In this document: piece by piece, positions 41,934 through 50,474 of the stretch
Layout: the number at the start of each line of letters is the position of its first letter
How positions within the stretch are numbered: position 1 is the first letter of the stretch
Source: Acidobacteriota bacterium
Lineage (GTDB): Bacteria; Acidobacteriota; Terriglobia; Terriglobales; Acidobacteriaceae
Length of the DNA stretch: 64,000 nucleotides
Direction of reading: 5' to 3'
Assembly: GCA_016196065.1 (NCBI GenBank)
Contig: JACPYL010000010.1
Coordinates: forward strand, 1,364,001 to 1,428,000
Notes under the pieces: model-generated
Databases searched by the model: none
What the model was told of the DNA's origin: nothing
The model's input: the letters and a program-made list of their open reading frames with translations, nothing else
Translations under genes and position numbers: made by a program

Positions 41934-43565
41934 TTGATCAAGCGACTCCTACTCCTCTTGTTGCTGTCGAGCGCACTCTGTGCACAGAACCCATCGGCGT
42001 CCGCGCCCGGCAAGATCCGCTTCGAGGACGCGACACAATCGGCCGGCATTGAATTTACACATAGCTTCGGTTCGCAAAAGCTGGGATCACTGCTCGAGAG
42101 TACGGGCGGAGGTTGCGTCTGGTTCGACTACAACAACGATGGATTCGTGGATCTCTACGTGGTCAGCGGCAAACCGCTCGAAGCCGGGATTCATCCGTAT
42201 CCCCTCAAGCAGCAGCCGGCAGTTGCTCCGCACAATCATCTCTACAAAAACAATGGCAACGGCACATTCACGGATGTGACCGACAGCGCTGGCGTTGCCG
42301 CGAACATCTACGGTATCGCGGCGGTAGCAGCCGATTTCGATAACGACGGATTCGTCGACCTCTTTGTCACCGGCTACGGTCGCGCCATTCTGTATCGCAA
42401 CAATGGCAAAGGAACATTCGAAGATGTCACAGTGAAGGCTGGCGTCAACGTCTCTGGTTGGTCGATCAGTTCCGCGTGGCTCGACTACGATCGCGACGGC
42501 TGTGTCGATCTATTCGTCGGACGGTACGTGCAGTTTGATCCCGAGTATCGCAGCTTCTATCCCGCCGACAACTATCCTGGCCCGCTCGATTATGAAGCCG
42601 ATACCAGCCGTCTTTATCACAACAACTGCAACGGCACGTTTACGGACGTCACCGACAAGTCCGGCATCGGCGCATACAAAGGGCGCGCGATGGGCGTGGC
42701 TGCTGCGGATATCGACGGCGACGGCTATCCCGATATCTTTGTCGCCAACGATAAAACCGAGAGCTTCCTTTTTCGCAACAAGCATGATGGAACATTCGAG
42801 GAAATTGGCGGAGACCGCGGTGTTGCCTACGGACAAAACGGCGAGAACACTTCCGCCATGGGTCCGGTGCTTGCCGATGTCGATGGCGACGGGCGCGTGG
42901 ATCTATGGGTGACCGACTCGAAATATAACCGCCTGATGCGCAACACAGGCGGCAACGGGTTCGAAGATATCGGGCCGAGTTCCGGAATCTCGGTAGCGAG
43001 TGCTCAATACACCAGTTGGGGAACCGGGGTCTACGACTTCGACAACGATGGTTGGCTCGACATTCTGATCTTCCACGGTGGCCTCGTCCACATGGTGCCG
43101 CAGGAGCAGTCAATCTTTCGCGGCCTGGGGAATGGAAAGTTTGCCGACGTTTCTCGCGATGCGGGTCCGCCGATCGAGGCCAAGACGGTCTCACGCGGTG
43201 CTTGCTTCGCAGACTACGACAACGACGGCAGAATAGACGCCTTCGTCCAGAATCTGGGCGGACGGGGCACTCTGCTCCACAACGCCAGCGAGAACACCAA
43301 CCACTGGCTCACCGTGAAGTTGATTGGCAAAAAGAGCAATCGGGACGGAATTGGTGCGCACCTCGAGTTGCTCGCCGCAGGACGCAAGCAGATTGCTGAG
43401 CGTGTCGCCGGTTCCGGCTATCTTTCGCAAGACGACGGTCGTGTCCATTTTGGACTCGGTATCGCAGCGAAGGCCGACAAACTCACCATCCATTGGCCAA
43501 GTGGGCGAGATCAGGTTGTGGACAATCCGCCGGTTGATCATGTTCTGACCGTGGAGGAGCCGTAG
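41934..43565 (+). CDS. CRTAC1-like FG-GAP/ASPIC-UnbV protein
   Basis: A secreted seven-bladed propeller protein of 543 residues. The start is TTG at 41934, which follows GGAGG at 8 bp and gives the signal peptide MIKRLLLLLLLSSALCAQ; an earlier GTG lacks both. Seven Ca-binding FG-GAP/VCBS loops are visible (DYNNDGFVDLYV, DFDNDGFVDLFV, DYDRDGCVDLFV, DIDGDGYPDIFV, DVDGDGRVDLWV, DFDNDGWLDILI, DYDNDGRIDAFV). The C-terminus is an ASPIC/UnbV domain (LTVKLIGKKSNRDGIGAHLEL, VHFGLGIAAKADKLTIHWPSG). Such proteins are typical extracellular Ca-dependent binding modules of Acidobacteria and Planctomycetes. It is the third gene of the 39681-48935 operon. Confidence 0.9.
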   Translation: MIKRLLLLLLLSSALCAQNPSASAPGKIRFEDATQSAGIEFTHSFGSQKLGSLLESTGGGCVWFDYNNDGFVDLYVVSGKPLEAGIHPYPLKQQPAVAPHNHLYKNNGNGTFTDVTDSAGVAANIYGIAAVAADFDNDGFVDLFVTGYGRAILYRNNGKGTFEDVTVKAGVNVSGWSISSAWLDYDRDGCVDLFVGRYVQFDPEYRSFYPADNYPGPLDYEADTSRLYHNNCNGTFTDVTDKSGIGAYKGRAMGVAAADIDGDGYPDIFVANDKTESFLFRNKHDGTFEEIGGDRGVAYGQNGENTSAMGPVLADVDGDGRVDLWVTDSKYNRLMRNTGGNGFEDIGPSSGISVASAQYTSWGTGVYDFDNDGWLDILIFHGGLVHMVPQEQSIFRGLGNGKFADVSRDAGPPIEAKTVSRGACFADYDNDGRIDAFVQNLGGRGTLLHNASENTNHWLTVKLIGKKSNRDGIGAHLELLAAGRKQIAERVAGSGYLSQDDGRVHFGLGIAAKADKLTIHWPSGRDQVVDNPPVDHVLTVEEP

Positions 43566-45455
43566 ATGCGACCGGTCCTCCGCATCCCCGAGTGGTGCAA
43601 GGTGGCAGCCAAGGTTGTTCCCATCGCTGCCTTACTGCTCGCCGGGGCGATCGCTAGACCTTCTTCGTCGCAGGCCGGATCGCAGCTCGAGCGTTATTTG
43701 TCTCCCATCGAAATGGTGATGTCGCCGCACGGCCGCCGGCTGTTCGTGGTGTGCGAAGGTACCGACGAAGTGCGTGTCGTCGACACACAGTCAGCGAGGG
43801 TTGTCGCCAGCGTTCCCGTCGGTCATGAGCCACGCGGAATCGTTGCTTCCTCTGATGGCCGGCAACTCTACGTCACCAATTCATGGACAGACAACGTCTC
43901 CGTGATCGACGCTGCGACGCTGAAAGTCACCGCAACACTCCGCACCGGTGCGGAACCAACTGGAATCGTTTTGGATCGCAGCGGTCAAATGCTTTATGTC
44001 GCCAACCGCCTCAGCGATGACATTTCTGTTATCGACGTCAAGACCGGCCACGAAATAAAACGCCTATTGGCCGGCCGTGGCGCAAGCTATCTTGCCTTAT
44101 CGCCTGATGGCAAATGGATCTACGGCACGCATATCTACCCGAACGCGGGAACTTTTCAGGCGCAGCCGAAGTCAGAGATCACGGTGATTGATACGGCGCG
44201 GCAAGTAGTTGTAGCCCGTCGCCCGTTGGTCAACGCAGCCGGGGTATTTCATGTCGCCCTCTCGGCTGACGGCAAACTCGGCGTGGCTACTCAACTTCGC
44301 CCCAAGAATCTCATCCCACTCGCGCACGTGGAGCATGGGTGGGTGTTCGGCGATTCGCTGTCTCTGTTTGGTGCCGACATCGACGGTACCGTTCAGATCC
44401 CAATCGATGAACTGGACCGCTACTACTCTCGCCCCTGGGGCGTGGCGATTACGCCGGATAAATCCAGGATCTTCGTCACGACGTCAGGCTCGGATAGCGT
44501 CTCCGTCATTGGAGTGCCGAAGCTGATGGCCTCTGTGCGTGCGCGAGGTCACAGTATCACGAACGATTTGTCGGCGTCCGCGGATTATGTCGAGGCAAGG
44601 ATGCCGGTTGGCCGCGAGCCTCGTGGTTTGCTGTTTTCCCCCGATGCCCGGCGTCTGTATGTCGTCAATCGCTTGGATGACAACATCTCGGTCATTGATA
44701 CCAATCGGAATAAGGTCATATCGACTATCGATCTTGGCGGCCCGAAGACTGTCAACGCCCTGCGCCGAGGCGAACGAACTTTCTACAAGTCCGACTATGC
44801 GTTCCAGGGACAGTTCGGCTGCGCCAATTGCCACCTGGACGCCACGATCGACGGATTGCAATGGGACCTCGAACCCGATGGTTTCGGGAAAGACATCGTC
44901 GACAACCGGCTGCTGGAGGAACTCTCTGGCACGGAGCCGTTCAAATGGAACGGCGGCAATCCTGACCTGCCTACGGAATGCGGCCCGCGGGTGGAGAAAT
45001 ATTTCTTCCGTTCGCAGAGTTACAGCCCGGAAGAACTGACTGACCTCGTCACCTTTGTTTTCTCTCTGCGTTATCGGCCCAATCGTGAACGCCTTCCCAA
45101 TGGCGAACTGACTCCCGCTCAAGAACGTGGCAAAGCAATCTTCGAACGAACGAAATACAAGAACAAGAAGGCAATTCCAGAAGGCAACCAATGTGCCTTC
45201 TGCCATAACGGCCCGAAATATACGAACCGGCAACAACTGGATGTTGGCACTGGCAAGCCTACCGATCGCTCTCCGCTGATTGACGTGCCGCAGCTTTCCA
45301 ATGTCGTGTACTCCGGCCCCTTTTTGCACGATGGCTCGGCACAGTCGTTAGAGGAAATCTGGACGGTATTCAATCCCAAAGACAAGCATGGCGTGACCAA
45401 CGATCTAACCAAGGACGAACTGAACGATCTCATCGAGTATCTGAAAACGTTATGA
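43566..45455 (+). CDS. YVTN beta-propeller/di-haem cytochrome c peroxidase-like protein
   Basis: An exported 629-residue fusion. The N-terminal ~400 residues carry YVTN-type blades (VRVVDTQSARVVASVPVGHEPRGIV, LYVTNSWTDNVSVIDAATLKV, LYVANRLSDDISVIDVKTG, LYVVNRLDDNISVIDTNRNKV). The C-terminal ~220 residues have two CxxCH sites, CANCH (419-423) and CAFCH (543-547), with the layout of MauG/bacterial cytochrome c peroxidase proteins (LSNVVYSGPFLHDGSAQSLEE resembles their C-terminal haem loop). The ATG follows the preceding TAG directly; the stop overlaps the next ATG (ATGA). It is presumably a periplasmic oxidoreductase acting on a small molecule or on a partner in this operon. Confidence 0.88.
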   Translation: MRPVLRIPEWCKVAAKVVPIAALLLAGAIARPSSSQAGSQLERYLSPIEMVMSPHGRRLFVVCEGTDEVRVVDTQSARVVASVPVGHEPRGIVASSDGRQLYVTNSWTDNVSVIDAATLKVTATLRTGAEPTGIVLDRSGQMLYVANRLSDDISVIDVKTGHEIKRLLAGRGASYLALSPDGKWIYGTHIYPNAGTFQAQPKSEITVIDTARQVVVARRPLVNAAGVFHVALSADGKLGVATQLRPKNLIPLAHVEHGWVFGDSLSLFGADIDGTVQIPIDELDRYYSRPWGVAITPDKSRIFVTTSGSDSVSVIGVPKLMASVRARGHSITNDLSASADYVEARMPVGREPRGLLFSPDARRLYVVNRLDDNISVIDTNRNKVISTIDLGGPKTVNALRRGERTFYKSDYAFQGQFGCANCHLDATIDGLQWDLEPDGFGKDIVDNRLLEELSGTEPFKWNGGNPDLPTECGPRVEKYFFRSQSYSPEELTDLVTFVFSLRYRPNRERLPNGELTPAQERGKAIFERTKYKNKKAIPEGNQCAFCHNGPKYTNRQQLDVGTGKPTDRSPLIDVPQLSNVVYSGPFLHDGSAQSLEEIWTVFNPKDKHGVTNDLTKDELNDLIEYLKTL

Positions 45456-46564
45456 AGCCGAGAATCTGTGTCTTCGCGCTGCTGTTGTGCCTCGCGGCCT
45501 CTGTGGCCGCGGTGTCGCAAGAAATGCCCATGTTCCGTTGGGAGAACTTCACGACCGCGAACGGACTGCCCAACGACCACGTATTTTGCGTCCTGGTCGA
45601 TGACGCCCGTGTGTGGGTAGGGACGGAAGACGGCCTTGCCCTGTACGAAAGCGGCGCGTGGAAAGTCTTTCGCCCGAAGGATGGCTTGGCGCACCAGGCT
45701 GTCCTGTCCCTCGCACTCGATCACCGCACCGGAGACTTGTGGGTGGGCACAATGGGCGGTCTTAGCCGCGTGTCGGCCGGACGGATTGATACTTTCACGC
45801 AACTCAATTCCGGTCTGAGCAACGACATTGTGTATGGAGTCGGCGTGCAAGGTGATTTCGTCTGGACTGCGACCGCGGCCGGCGCCAGTCGCCGAAATAC
45901 CCGCACCGGTCAATGGGCTCTCTTCAATGAGCGCAATACGCCCATGTATGAAATCTGGACCTATGCTGTCAGTCCTGCGGAGGACAAGGTCTACTACGCG
46001 GTGTGGGGCGGGGGCGTGCTCGAGTACGACACGAAGACCGAGCACTGGAAGGATTACAACGATCCCGACGGCGAGACGGAAATGGTCCTCATGAAGGATC
46101 AGGGATTGATTCACGAGATCACAACCTCTGTGAGCTACGTGGACAAAATTCTCTGGGTCGCGACCTACTTCGGAGCGAGTCGCTACGATGGCCGCTACTG
46201 GCACAACTTCCTGCAGAAGGATAGTGGCCTGCCCAGCAACTTCATGAGCCAGGTCAAGGGCGTGGATGGCGATCGCGCCTGGTTTTCAACTGACAAGGGT
46301 TTGGCCTACTACGACGGCGCGAACTGGGCTGTCTACCGCCCAGCACTCGATACGCACAAGCCAGAAATGCTGGTTCGCGATGCCGATGGACACGTGACCA
46401 GCGTCCCAGTCGAGACCGCTCCGGCGCACAACTATGTGTTAGCGGTGGACTTTCAAGGCGACGATCTATGGGTTGCAACCGCGAAAGGGCTGAGCCACGG
46501 AATACGAGTACAAACTGCGACGCATGCCGCCAAGGCGGGCGCCGCGGTCAGCAAAACGAATTGA
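45452..46564 (+). CDS. Secreted two-component-regulator-type propeller protein
   Basis: An exported 370-residue protein (signal peptide ending near AAVSQE) made of Reg_prop-like blades: RWENFTTANGLPNDHVFCVLVDDARVWVGTEDGLAL, GTMGGLSRVSAGRIDTFTQLNSGLSNDIVYGV, LWVATYFGASRYDGRYWHNFLQKDSGLPSNFM, LWVATAKGLS. These blades usually form the sensor part of hybrid kinases; here there is no kinase domain or membrane helix, so it is a free periplasmic propeller. The ATG is within the ATGA overlap with the upstream gene. Ligand unknown. Confidence 0.82.
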   Translation: MKPRICVFALLLCLAASVAAVSQEMPMFRWENFTTANGLPNDHVFCVLVDDARVWVGTEDGLALYESGAWKVFRPKDGLAHQAVLSLALDHRTGDLWVGTMGGLSRVSAGRIDTFTQLNSGLSNDIVYGVGVQGDFVWTATAAGASRRNTRTGQWALFNERNTPMYEIWTYAVSPAEDKVYYAVWGGGVLEYDTKTEHWKDYNDPDGETEMVLMKDQGLIHEITTSVSYVDKILWVATYFGASRYDGRYWHNFLQKDSGLPSNFMSQVKGVDGDRAWFSTDKGLAYYDGANWAVYRPALDTHKPEMLVRDADGHVTSVPVETAPAHNYVLAVDFQGDDLWVATAKGLSHGIRVQTATHAAKAGAAVSKTN

Positions 46565-46599
46565 TATCCAAAATAAGGTACCAACCAAGGAGCAGCGCG

Positions 46600-47082
46600 A
46601 TGAATGTACAAGATCTACTCTCAGAAATTACTGCCGCCCCGATTGTGAAACGGGCGATCACCAACCACTCGGTTCTCAATGAAGCGTATGACTACGGGAG
46701 CGCATTTTCTCGGGGCATTCGGCTCGATCTGAACGGCATCATCGTCCTGCTCATCTCGGGAACCGCGAGCATCGACGAAAAGGGAGACACCGTGCATGCG
46801 GGCGATCTCCGCGCCCAGACTCGTCGCACATTCGACAACATTACTGCCTTGCTTGCCGCCGAAGGCGCCACCTGGCACGACATTGTGCGCACCTCCTGCT
46901 ATATGCGCGACATCGAGCGCGATTACAAAGCGTTCAATGAGGAGCGTGCCGATTTTTACAGGGAACAGAAATTAGATCCCCTGCCGGCATCGACTGGCAT
47001 TCAGGCGATTCTCTGCCGCCCCGATCTGCTCATCGAGATTGAGGCGATAGCCATGTTCCGTCAAAAGACTCACGAGGAGTAA
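46600..47082 (+). CDS. RidA/YjgF-family protein
   Basis: A cytoplasmic protein of 160 residues from the ATG at 46600 (MNVQDLLSEI), which follows AAGGAG. Motifs of the Rid family are IIVLLISGTASIDEKG, QTRRTFDNITALLAAEGATWHDIVRTSCYMRDI and LLIEIEAIAMF. RidA hydrolyses reactive enamine/imine intermediates. The catalytic arginine is not clearly aligned: Arg140 (ILCRPDLL) lies about two positions later than expected, so this may be a Rid subgroup without classic deaminase activity. It is in the operon between the propeller gene and the binding-protein gene. Confidence 0.85.
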   Translation: MNVQDLLSEITAAPIVKRAITNHSVLNEAYDYGSAFSRGIRLDLNGIIVLLISGTASIDEKGDTVHAGDLRAQTRRTFDNITALLAAEGATWHDIVRTSCYMRDIERDYKAFNEERADFYREQKLDPLPASTGIQAILCRPDLLIEIEAIAMFRQKTHEE

Positions 47083-47087
47083 TGGTC

Positions 47088-48935
47088 ATGCGCCGCTGCC
47101 TTGCAATGGTTGTGCTCACCTTGACGTGTACCGCCTGGGGGCAGACATCTGCCCCCTGCGCGTGTGGAAGGAATCCTTCTGGACCGCCTCCCACACGTTC
47201 TCTGAAGCCCTACACAGGCGCGCCGGACGATCTGCGGCCATTTTCGAAGTACACGGCCCCCTATTACGAGCACTATCAGAACTTGGTTGAATACAACGGC
47301 GCAGCTCGCGAAGTGCCTGATCCGAATTTGGACGATTTGAGTGAGATCCTCATCGGCTTCATCGGACCGCTCTACGACCACCGGGATCAGGTGTTCGGCA
47401 ATCGCATGCTGCAGGGCGCCACGATGGCGATCAACGAAGCTAATGCTGCGGGAGGCTATTGCGGCAAACCGTTCAAGTTGATGTTGCACAACGATTCCGC
47501 CATCTGGGGCGCAGCCAGCAACGAAATCGTGAAGATGGTGTACGACGAGAAAGTCTGGGCGATGTTCGGCTCGATCAGTGGAGACACGACCCACATTGCG
47601 TTGCGCGTCACCCTGAAAGCGGAGACCCCGCTCATCAATAGTGCATCCACCGATCCAACGATTCCAGAGACGATCATTCCCTGGTATTTCACCGACCTGC
47701 AGGACGACCGCGTGCAGGGCTACACCCTGGCACGTCACATCTACACGGAACTGGGACTGAAGCGGATTGCGATCCTGCGCGTCAACGATCGTTACGGGCG
47801 CTTTGGTGTGCTGAAATTCCGCGATGCTTCCCGACGGTTAGAGCATCCTGTTGCCGTCGAACAGAAGTTCTTTCCCGGTGACACCGACTTCCGCCGCCAG
47901 TTGCGAGTGATTCAGGACTCACGCGTGGACGGCATCGTGCTTTGGACCGACGTCGCTCCTACTGCGATGATCCTCAAGCAAATGCAGGAACTCGGCATGA
48001 AGCAGCGCGTCTTCGGAAGCCACCGCACGGTGGGAGACGAACTGATCAAGCTAGCCGGGAGCGCCGCGGAAGGGTTCGAAGCTGTTTTCCCATACGAGCC
48101 GAATCGCACTGATCCACGTTGGCTGGAATTCAATGCCAACTATGAAGCGCAGTTCCACGAGAAGCCTGATCACTTCGCCGCGCTCGCCTATGACGCGATG
48201 CAGGCTCTGCTGAAATCGATTTGTCGCGCCGGCCTGAATAAAGGCCGCATTCGCGATGCGATGACAGGGATCACCAGCTATCAGGGTGTGACGGGCAATA
48301 TGGTGTTCGATCCCAACTGCAAGAATATTGCTTCGTTGTTCCTTGCTCGCGTTCACAACGCAAGTATTGAGTATCGCCCGATCACGATGCAGAAACCGTA
48401 TGCGCAGGTAGGCGAAAATGGAACGGAGTATGCTGGCCCGGCCTTGACCGATCAAGCGGAGGGCTCACTTAAGATCGGCATCTTCGGTCCCCACGCAGAT
48501 CAGGTGATCCAATCTCCGGAGATCGTTCGCCTGCTGAATGAGATTCACCGACAGGGAAGTGCCCTCAGTCTCTTGGCAATTCCATCCGAACTCTCCTGGG
48601 GCAAAGCATCGCAACAACTGGTGAAGGCCGTCTATCAGGATCATGCGGTCGCTTTGATTGCGCTGGACCGGCCGTCCAGTCACCTGGCGGAACAGATCGC
48701 GGTGAAATCTTTTCTCCCGGTACTAGCGATTTCTTCCGACCGTACTCTCACGACCACCAACATTCCATGGATCTTCCGACTACCGAAGGATGCTTCTTTG
48801 GATCAGGCTGTCCGTTGTTTGGCCGATGCGATCCATCGAGTCGGCCCCAACCGTGAAAAAGTTCGGGATCTGTTGTCGTCAGGTACTCCGATGGCAGGTC
48901 TAAGCTTTTCGAAGACGGGCGAGTTACAGTTCTGA
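47088..48935 (+). CDS. Periplasmic binding protein (Leu/Ile/Val or amide type), duplicated domain
   Basis: An exported ligand-binding protein of 615 residues. ATG 47088 (MRRCLAMVVLTLTCTAWGQ) is preferred over 47082 because GAGGAG is then 8 bp upstream. Residues ~85-440 form a full Peripla_BP_6 domain (IGFIGPLYDHRDQVFGNRMLQGATMAINEANAAGG, AMFGSISGDTTHIALRVTLKAETPLINSASTDPTI, RIAILRVNDRYGRFGVLKFRD). From ~460 a second, incomplete copy starts (LKIGIFGPHADQVIQSPEI...SLLAIPSELSWGKAS...). No permease or ATPase gene is near, so it may act as a receptor or binding module for the haem/propeller operon that it closes. Confidence 0.85.
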   Translation: MRRCLAMVVLTLTCTAWGQTSAPCACGRNPSGPPPTRSLKPYTGAPDDLRPFSKYTAPYYEHYQNLVEYNGAAREVPDPNLDDLSEILIGFIGPLYDHRDQVFGNRMLQGATMAINEANAAGGYCGKPFKLMLHNDSAIWGAASNEIVKMVYDEKVWAMFGSISGDTTHIALRVTLKAETPLINSASTDPTIPETIIPWYFTDLQDDRVQGYTLARHIYTELGLKRIAILRVNDRYGRFGVLKFRDASRRLEHPVAVEQKFFPGDTDFRRQLRVIQDSRVDGIVLWTDVAPTAMILKQMQELGMKQRVFGSHRTVGDELIKLAGSAAEGFEAVFPYEPNRTDPRWLEFNANYEAQFHEKPDHFAALAYDAMQALLKSICRAGLNKGRIRDAMTGITSYQGVTGNMVFDPNCKNIASLFLARVHNASIEYRPITMQKPYAQVGENGTEYAGPALTDQAEGSLKIGIFGPHADQVIQSPEIVRLLNEIHRQGSALSLLAIPSELSWGKASQQLVKAVYQDHAVALIALDRPSSHLAEQIAVKSFLPVLAISSDRTLTTTNIPWIFRLPKDASLDQAVRCLADAIHRVGPNREKVRDLLSSGTPMAGLSFSKTGELQF

Positions 48936-48960
48936 GGAAGCGCTGTTTCTGGTTTTCGTT

Positions 48961-49479
48961 TTAGAGCAGATCCCCAATTTCTCTTTCGAGTGCGGCAGTG
49001 TCGATCGCGCCCCTGTACCTGGCCTGAATGCGTCCGTCACGCCCGATCAGGAACGCCATGGGCAGCCCTAGAACTCCTCCGTATTGCGTGCCGATCCCGG
49101 CGTTGCCCATCACGACCGGATAGTTCATCGTGAAGCTCTTATAGAACTCGCGTACAGGCTCGGAACTATCGTCCATGGAAACCCCAATAATTTGTAAGCC
49201 CTGGTTGCCATACCTATTCTGCAGGTCCACAAATCTTGGAGTCTCTTCGCGGCACGGTTCACACCACGTCGCCCAAAAGTCGAGCAGCACTACCTTGCCC
49301 CGGTACGAGGAGAGGGTCAACGGATGCCCGTCCATATCGGATAAGGAAAAATCCGGCGCCACGGCATTTTCCGCAGGTGCCCGATGTACCTGACCGGATC
49401 GGAAACGTTTTTCGATGACAGAAATCCCGAACGCAAGTAGAACCACTGCAACTCCCAGCATGACTTTCTTGATGTTCAC
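48961..49479 (-). CDS. TlpA-family thiol-disulfide oxidoreductase
   Basis: A 172-residue periplasmic thioredoxin-fold protein anchored by an N-terminal helix (VMLGVAVVLLAFGISV). The active site is WATWCEPCREE (Cys73, Cys76). FSLSDMDGHPLTLSSYRGKVVLLDFWA and the ResA/TlpA insert follow. It lies 9 bp after the rhodanese gene on the same strand. A reducing or cytochrome c maturation role is usual for the family and would suit the many haem c proteins nearby. Confidence 0.93.
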   Translation of the reverse strand: MNIKKVMLGVAVVLLAFGISVIEKRFRSGQVHRAPAENAVAPDFSLSDMDGHPLTLSSYRGKVVLLDFWATWCEPCREETPRFVDLQNRYGNQGLQIIGVSMDDSSEPVREFYKSFTMNYPVVMGNAGIGTQYGGVLGLPMAFLIGRDGRIQARYRGAIDTAALEREIGDLL

Positions 49480-49488
49480 GGTGTCGGG

Positions 49489-49959
49489 TCAATCCCCCTT
49501 TGCGACGGGATAACCTTTCTCCACCCAGTCCATCCCAAAATTTCCCGCGATGTAGAGCACCTTCACATTGGTAAATCCCATCGCGTGCAAAACGTTAGCC
49601 GCCGGTTCTACGTTTGGGCAATGGTTCCAGGGGCAGCAACCGCAATAGATGACAATGAACTTGTTTTTAGGGAGAGATTCCACCCGCTTGCGTAGTTGCT
49701 GGAGTCCGCTCTCGCTCGATGCCGGACCGATGTACTCGGAACCGGGAATGTGCGCCTGAGAAAAGAGGACATGGGAGCCAACTTGAATCATCAGCGGCTG
49801 CGCACCCTTCGACTGAAGGATCTTGACCAGTTCGTCAGGGTTGATGAGCTGTGTTTTGGGGATGAGGCTTGCCTGATCAGCGACCGCCACTCCAGCCAAG
49901 ACCATACATACGGTCGCCAGGGCCAACGGGAGCATGCGAGATTTCAAAAGAAGATTCAT
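49489..49959 (-). CDS. Exported rhodanese-like protein with Cys-rich active loop
   Basis: A secreted 156-residue single rhodanese domain (signal peptide to about residue 28). The family frame is seen in ELVKILQSKGAQPLMIQVG, FSQAHIPGSEYIGPAS, KNKFIVIYCGCCPWNHC and AANVLHAMGFTNVKVLYIAGNFGMDWVEKGYPV. The active loop holds four cysteines (C106, C108, C109, C114) instead of one, with a GCCPWNHC run, so metal binding or disulfide chemistry is possible. It is followed after 9 bp by the TlpA gene and probably shares a promoter with it. Confidence 0.85.
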   Translation of the reverse strand: MNLLLKSRMLPLALATVCMVLAGVAVADQASLIPKTQLINPDELVKILQSKGAQPLMIQVGSHVLFSQAHIPGSEYIGPASSESGLQQLRKRVESLPKNKFIVIYCGCCPWNHCPNVEPAANVLHAMGFTNVKVLYIAGNFGMDWVEKGYPVAKGD

Positions 49960-49973
49960 ATAAGTCCTACTAC

Positions 49974-50003
49974 ATTATCAATTCCGGATTAGGTTGACGG
50001 CAA
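49974..50003 (-). promoter_or_regulatory. Sigma-70-type promoter before rhodanese/TlpA genes
   Basis: On the - strand TTGCCG and GATAAT (5 of 6 to TATAAT) are 18 bp apart. The start would be near 49967, leaving a very short leader with AGGA before the ATG at 49959. Confidence 0.4.
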
Positions 50004-50039
50004 GATCCAAGAGGATTTGCGGCGGGACCTGATTGCTCC

Positions 50040-50474
50040 TCATTCCGGAAGGCGTGCTACTGCTAGCCAGAAGCGCTGGATCGACTGCACGGCTTTCCGG
50101 AATTCATCCAGGCTGCCGGGTTTGCTGACGTAGCAATTTGCTCCCAACGCATAGCAATCGATCACGTCTTGCCGCGATCCGGAGGTAGTAAAAAGAACAA
50201 TCGGAATCGACCGCAAGTTCGGATCGCCCTTGACGTTGGCCAGCACCGCCCGGCCGTCTTTTCGTGGCAGATTCAGGTCAAGAATCACAAGATCGGGACG
50301 GGATACCCCACGGAACTGCCCTGAATGCGTGAGGAAGGCAATGGCAAGTTCGCCGTCCTGGACGATGCTGACTGCAGGTTTGTGATCGACACCGGAAAGC
50401 GCTTCACGAATCAAGTCTAAGTCGGCTGGGTTATCGTCCACCAGCAGGACTTCGCGTCTGACGTGGGAGTTCAT
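50040..50474 (-). CDS. Single-domain response regulator
   Basis: A 144-residue receiver protein without output domain (Rcp1-like). Acidic pocket LLVDDNPADLD, phospho-acceptor Asp in VILDLNLPRKDG, switch Thr in VLFTTSG and Lys in YVSKPGS are all present. It starts in an ATGA overlap with the hybrid kinase gene upstream. It is the last gene of the four-gene signalling operon 54134-50040 and is probably a phosphate shuttle. Confidence 0.94.
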   Translation of the reverse strand: MNSHVRREVLLVDDNPADLDLIREALSGVDHKPAVSIVQDGELAIAFLTHSGQFRGVSRPDLVILDLNLPRKDGRAVLANVKGDPNLRSIPIVLFTTSGSRQDVIDCYALGANCYVSKPGSLDEFRKAVQSIQRFWLAVARLPE

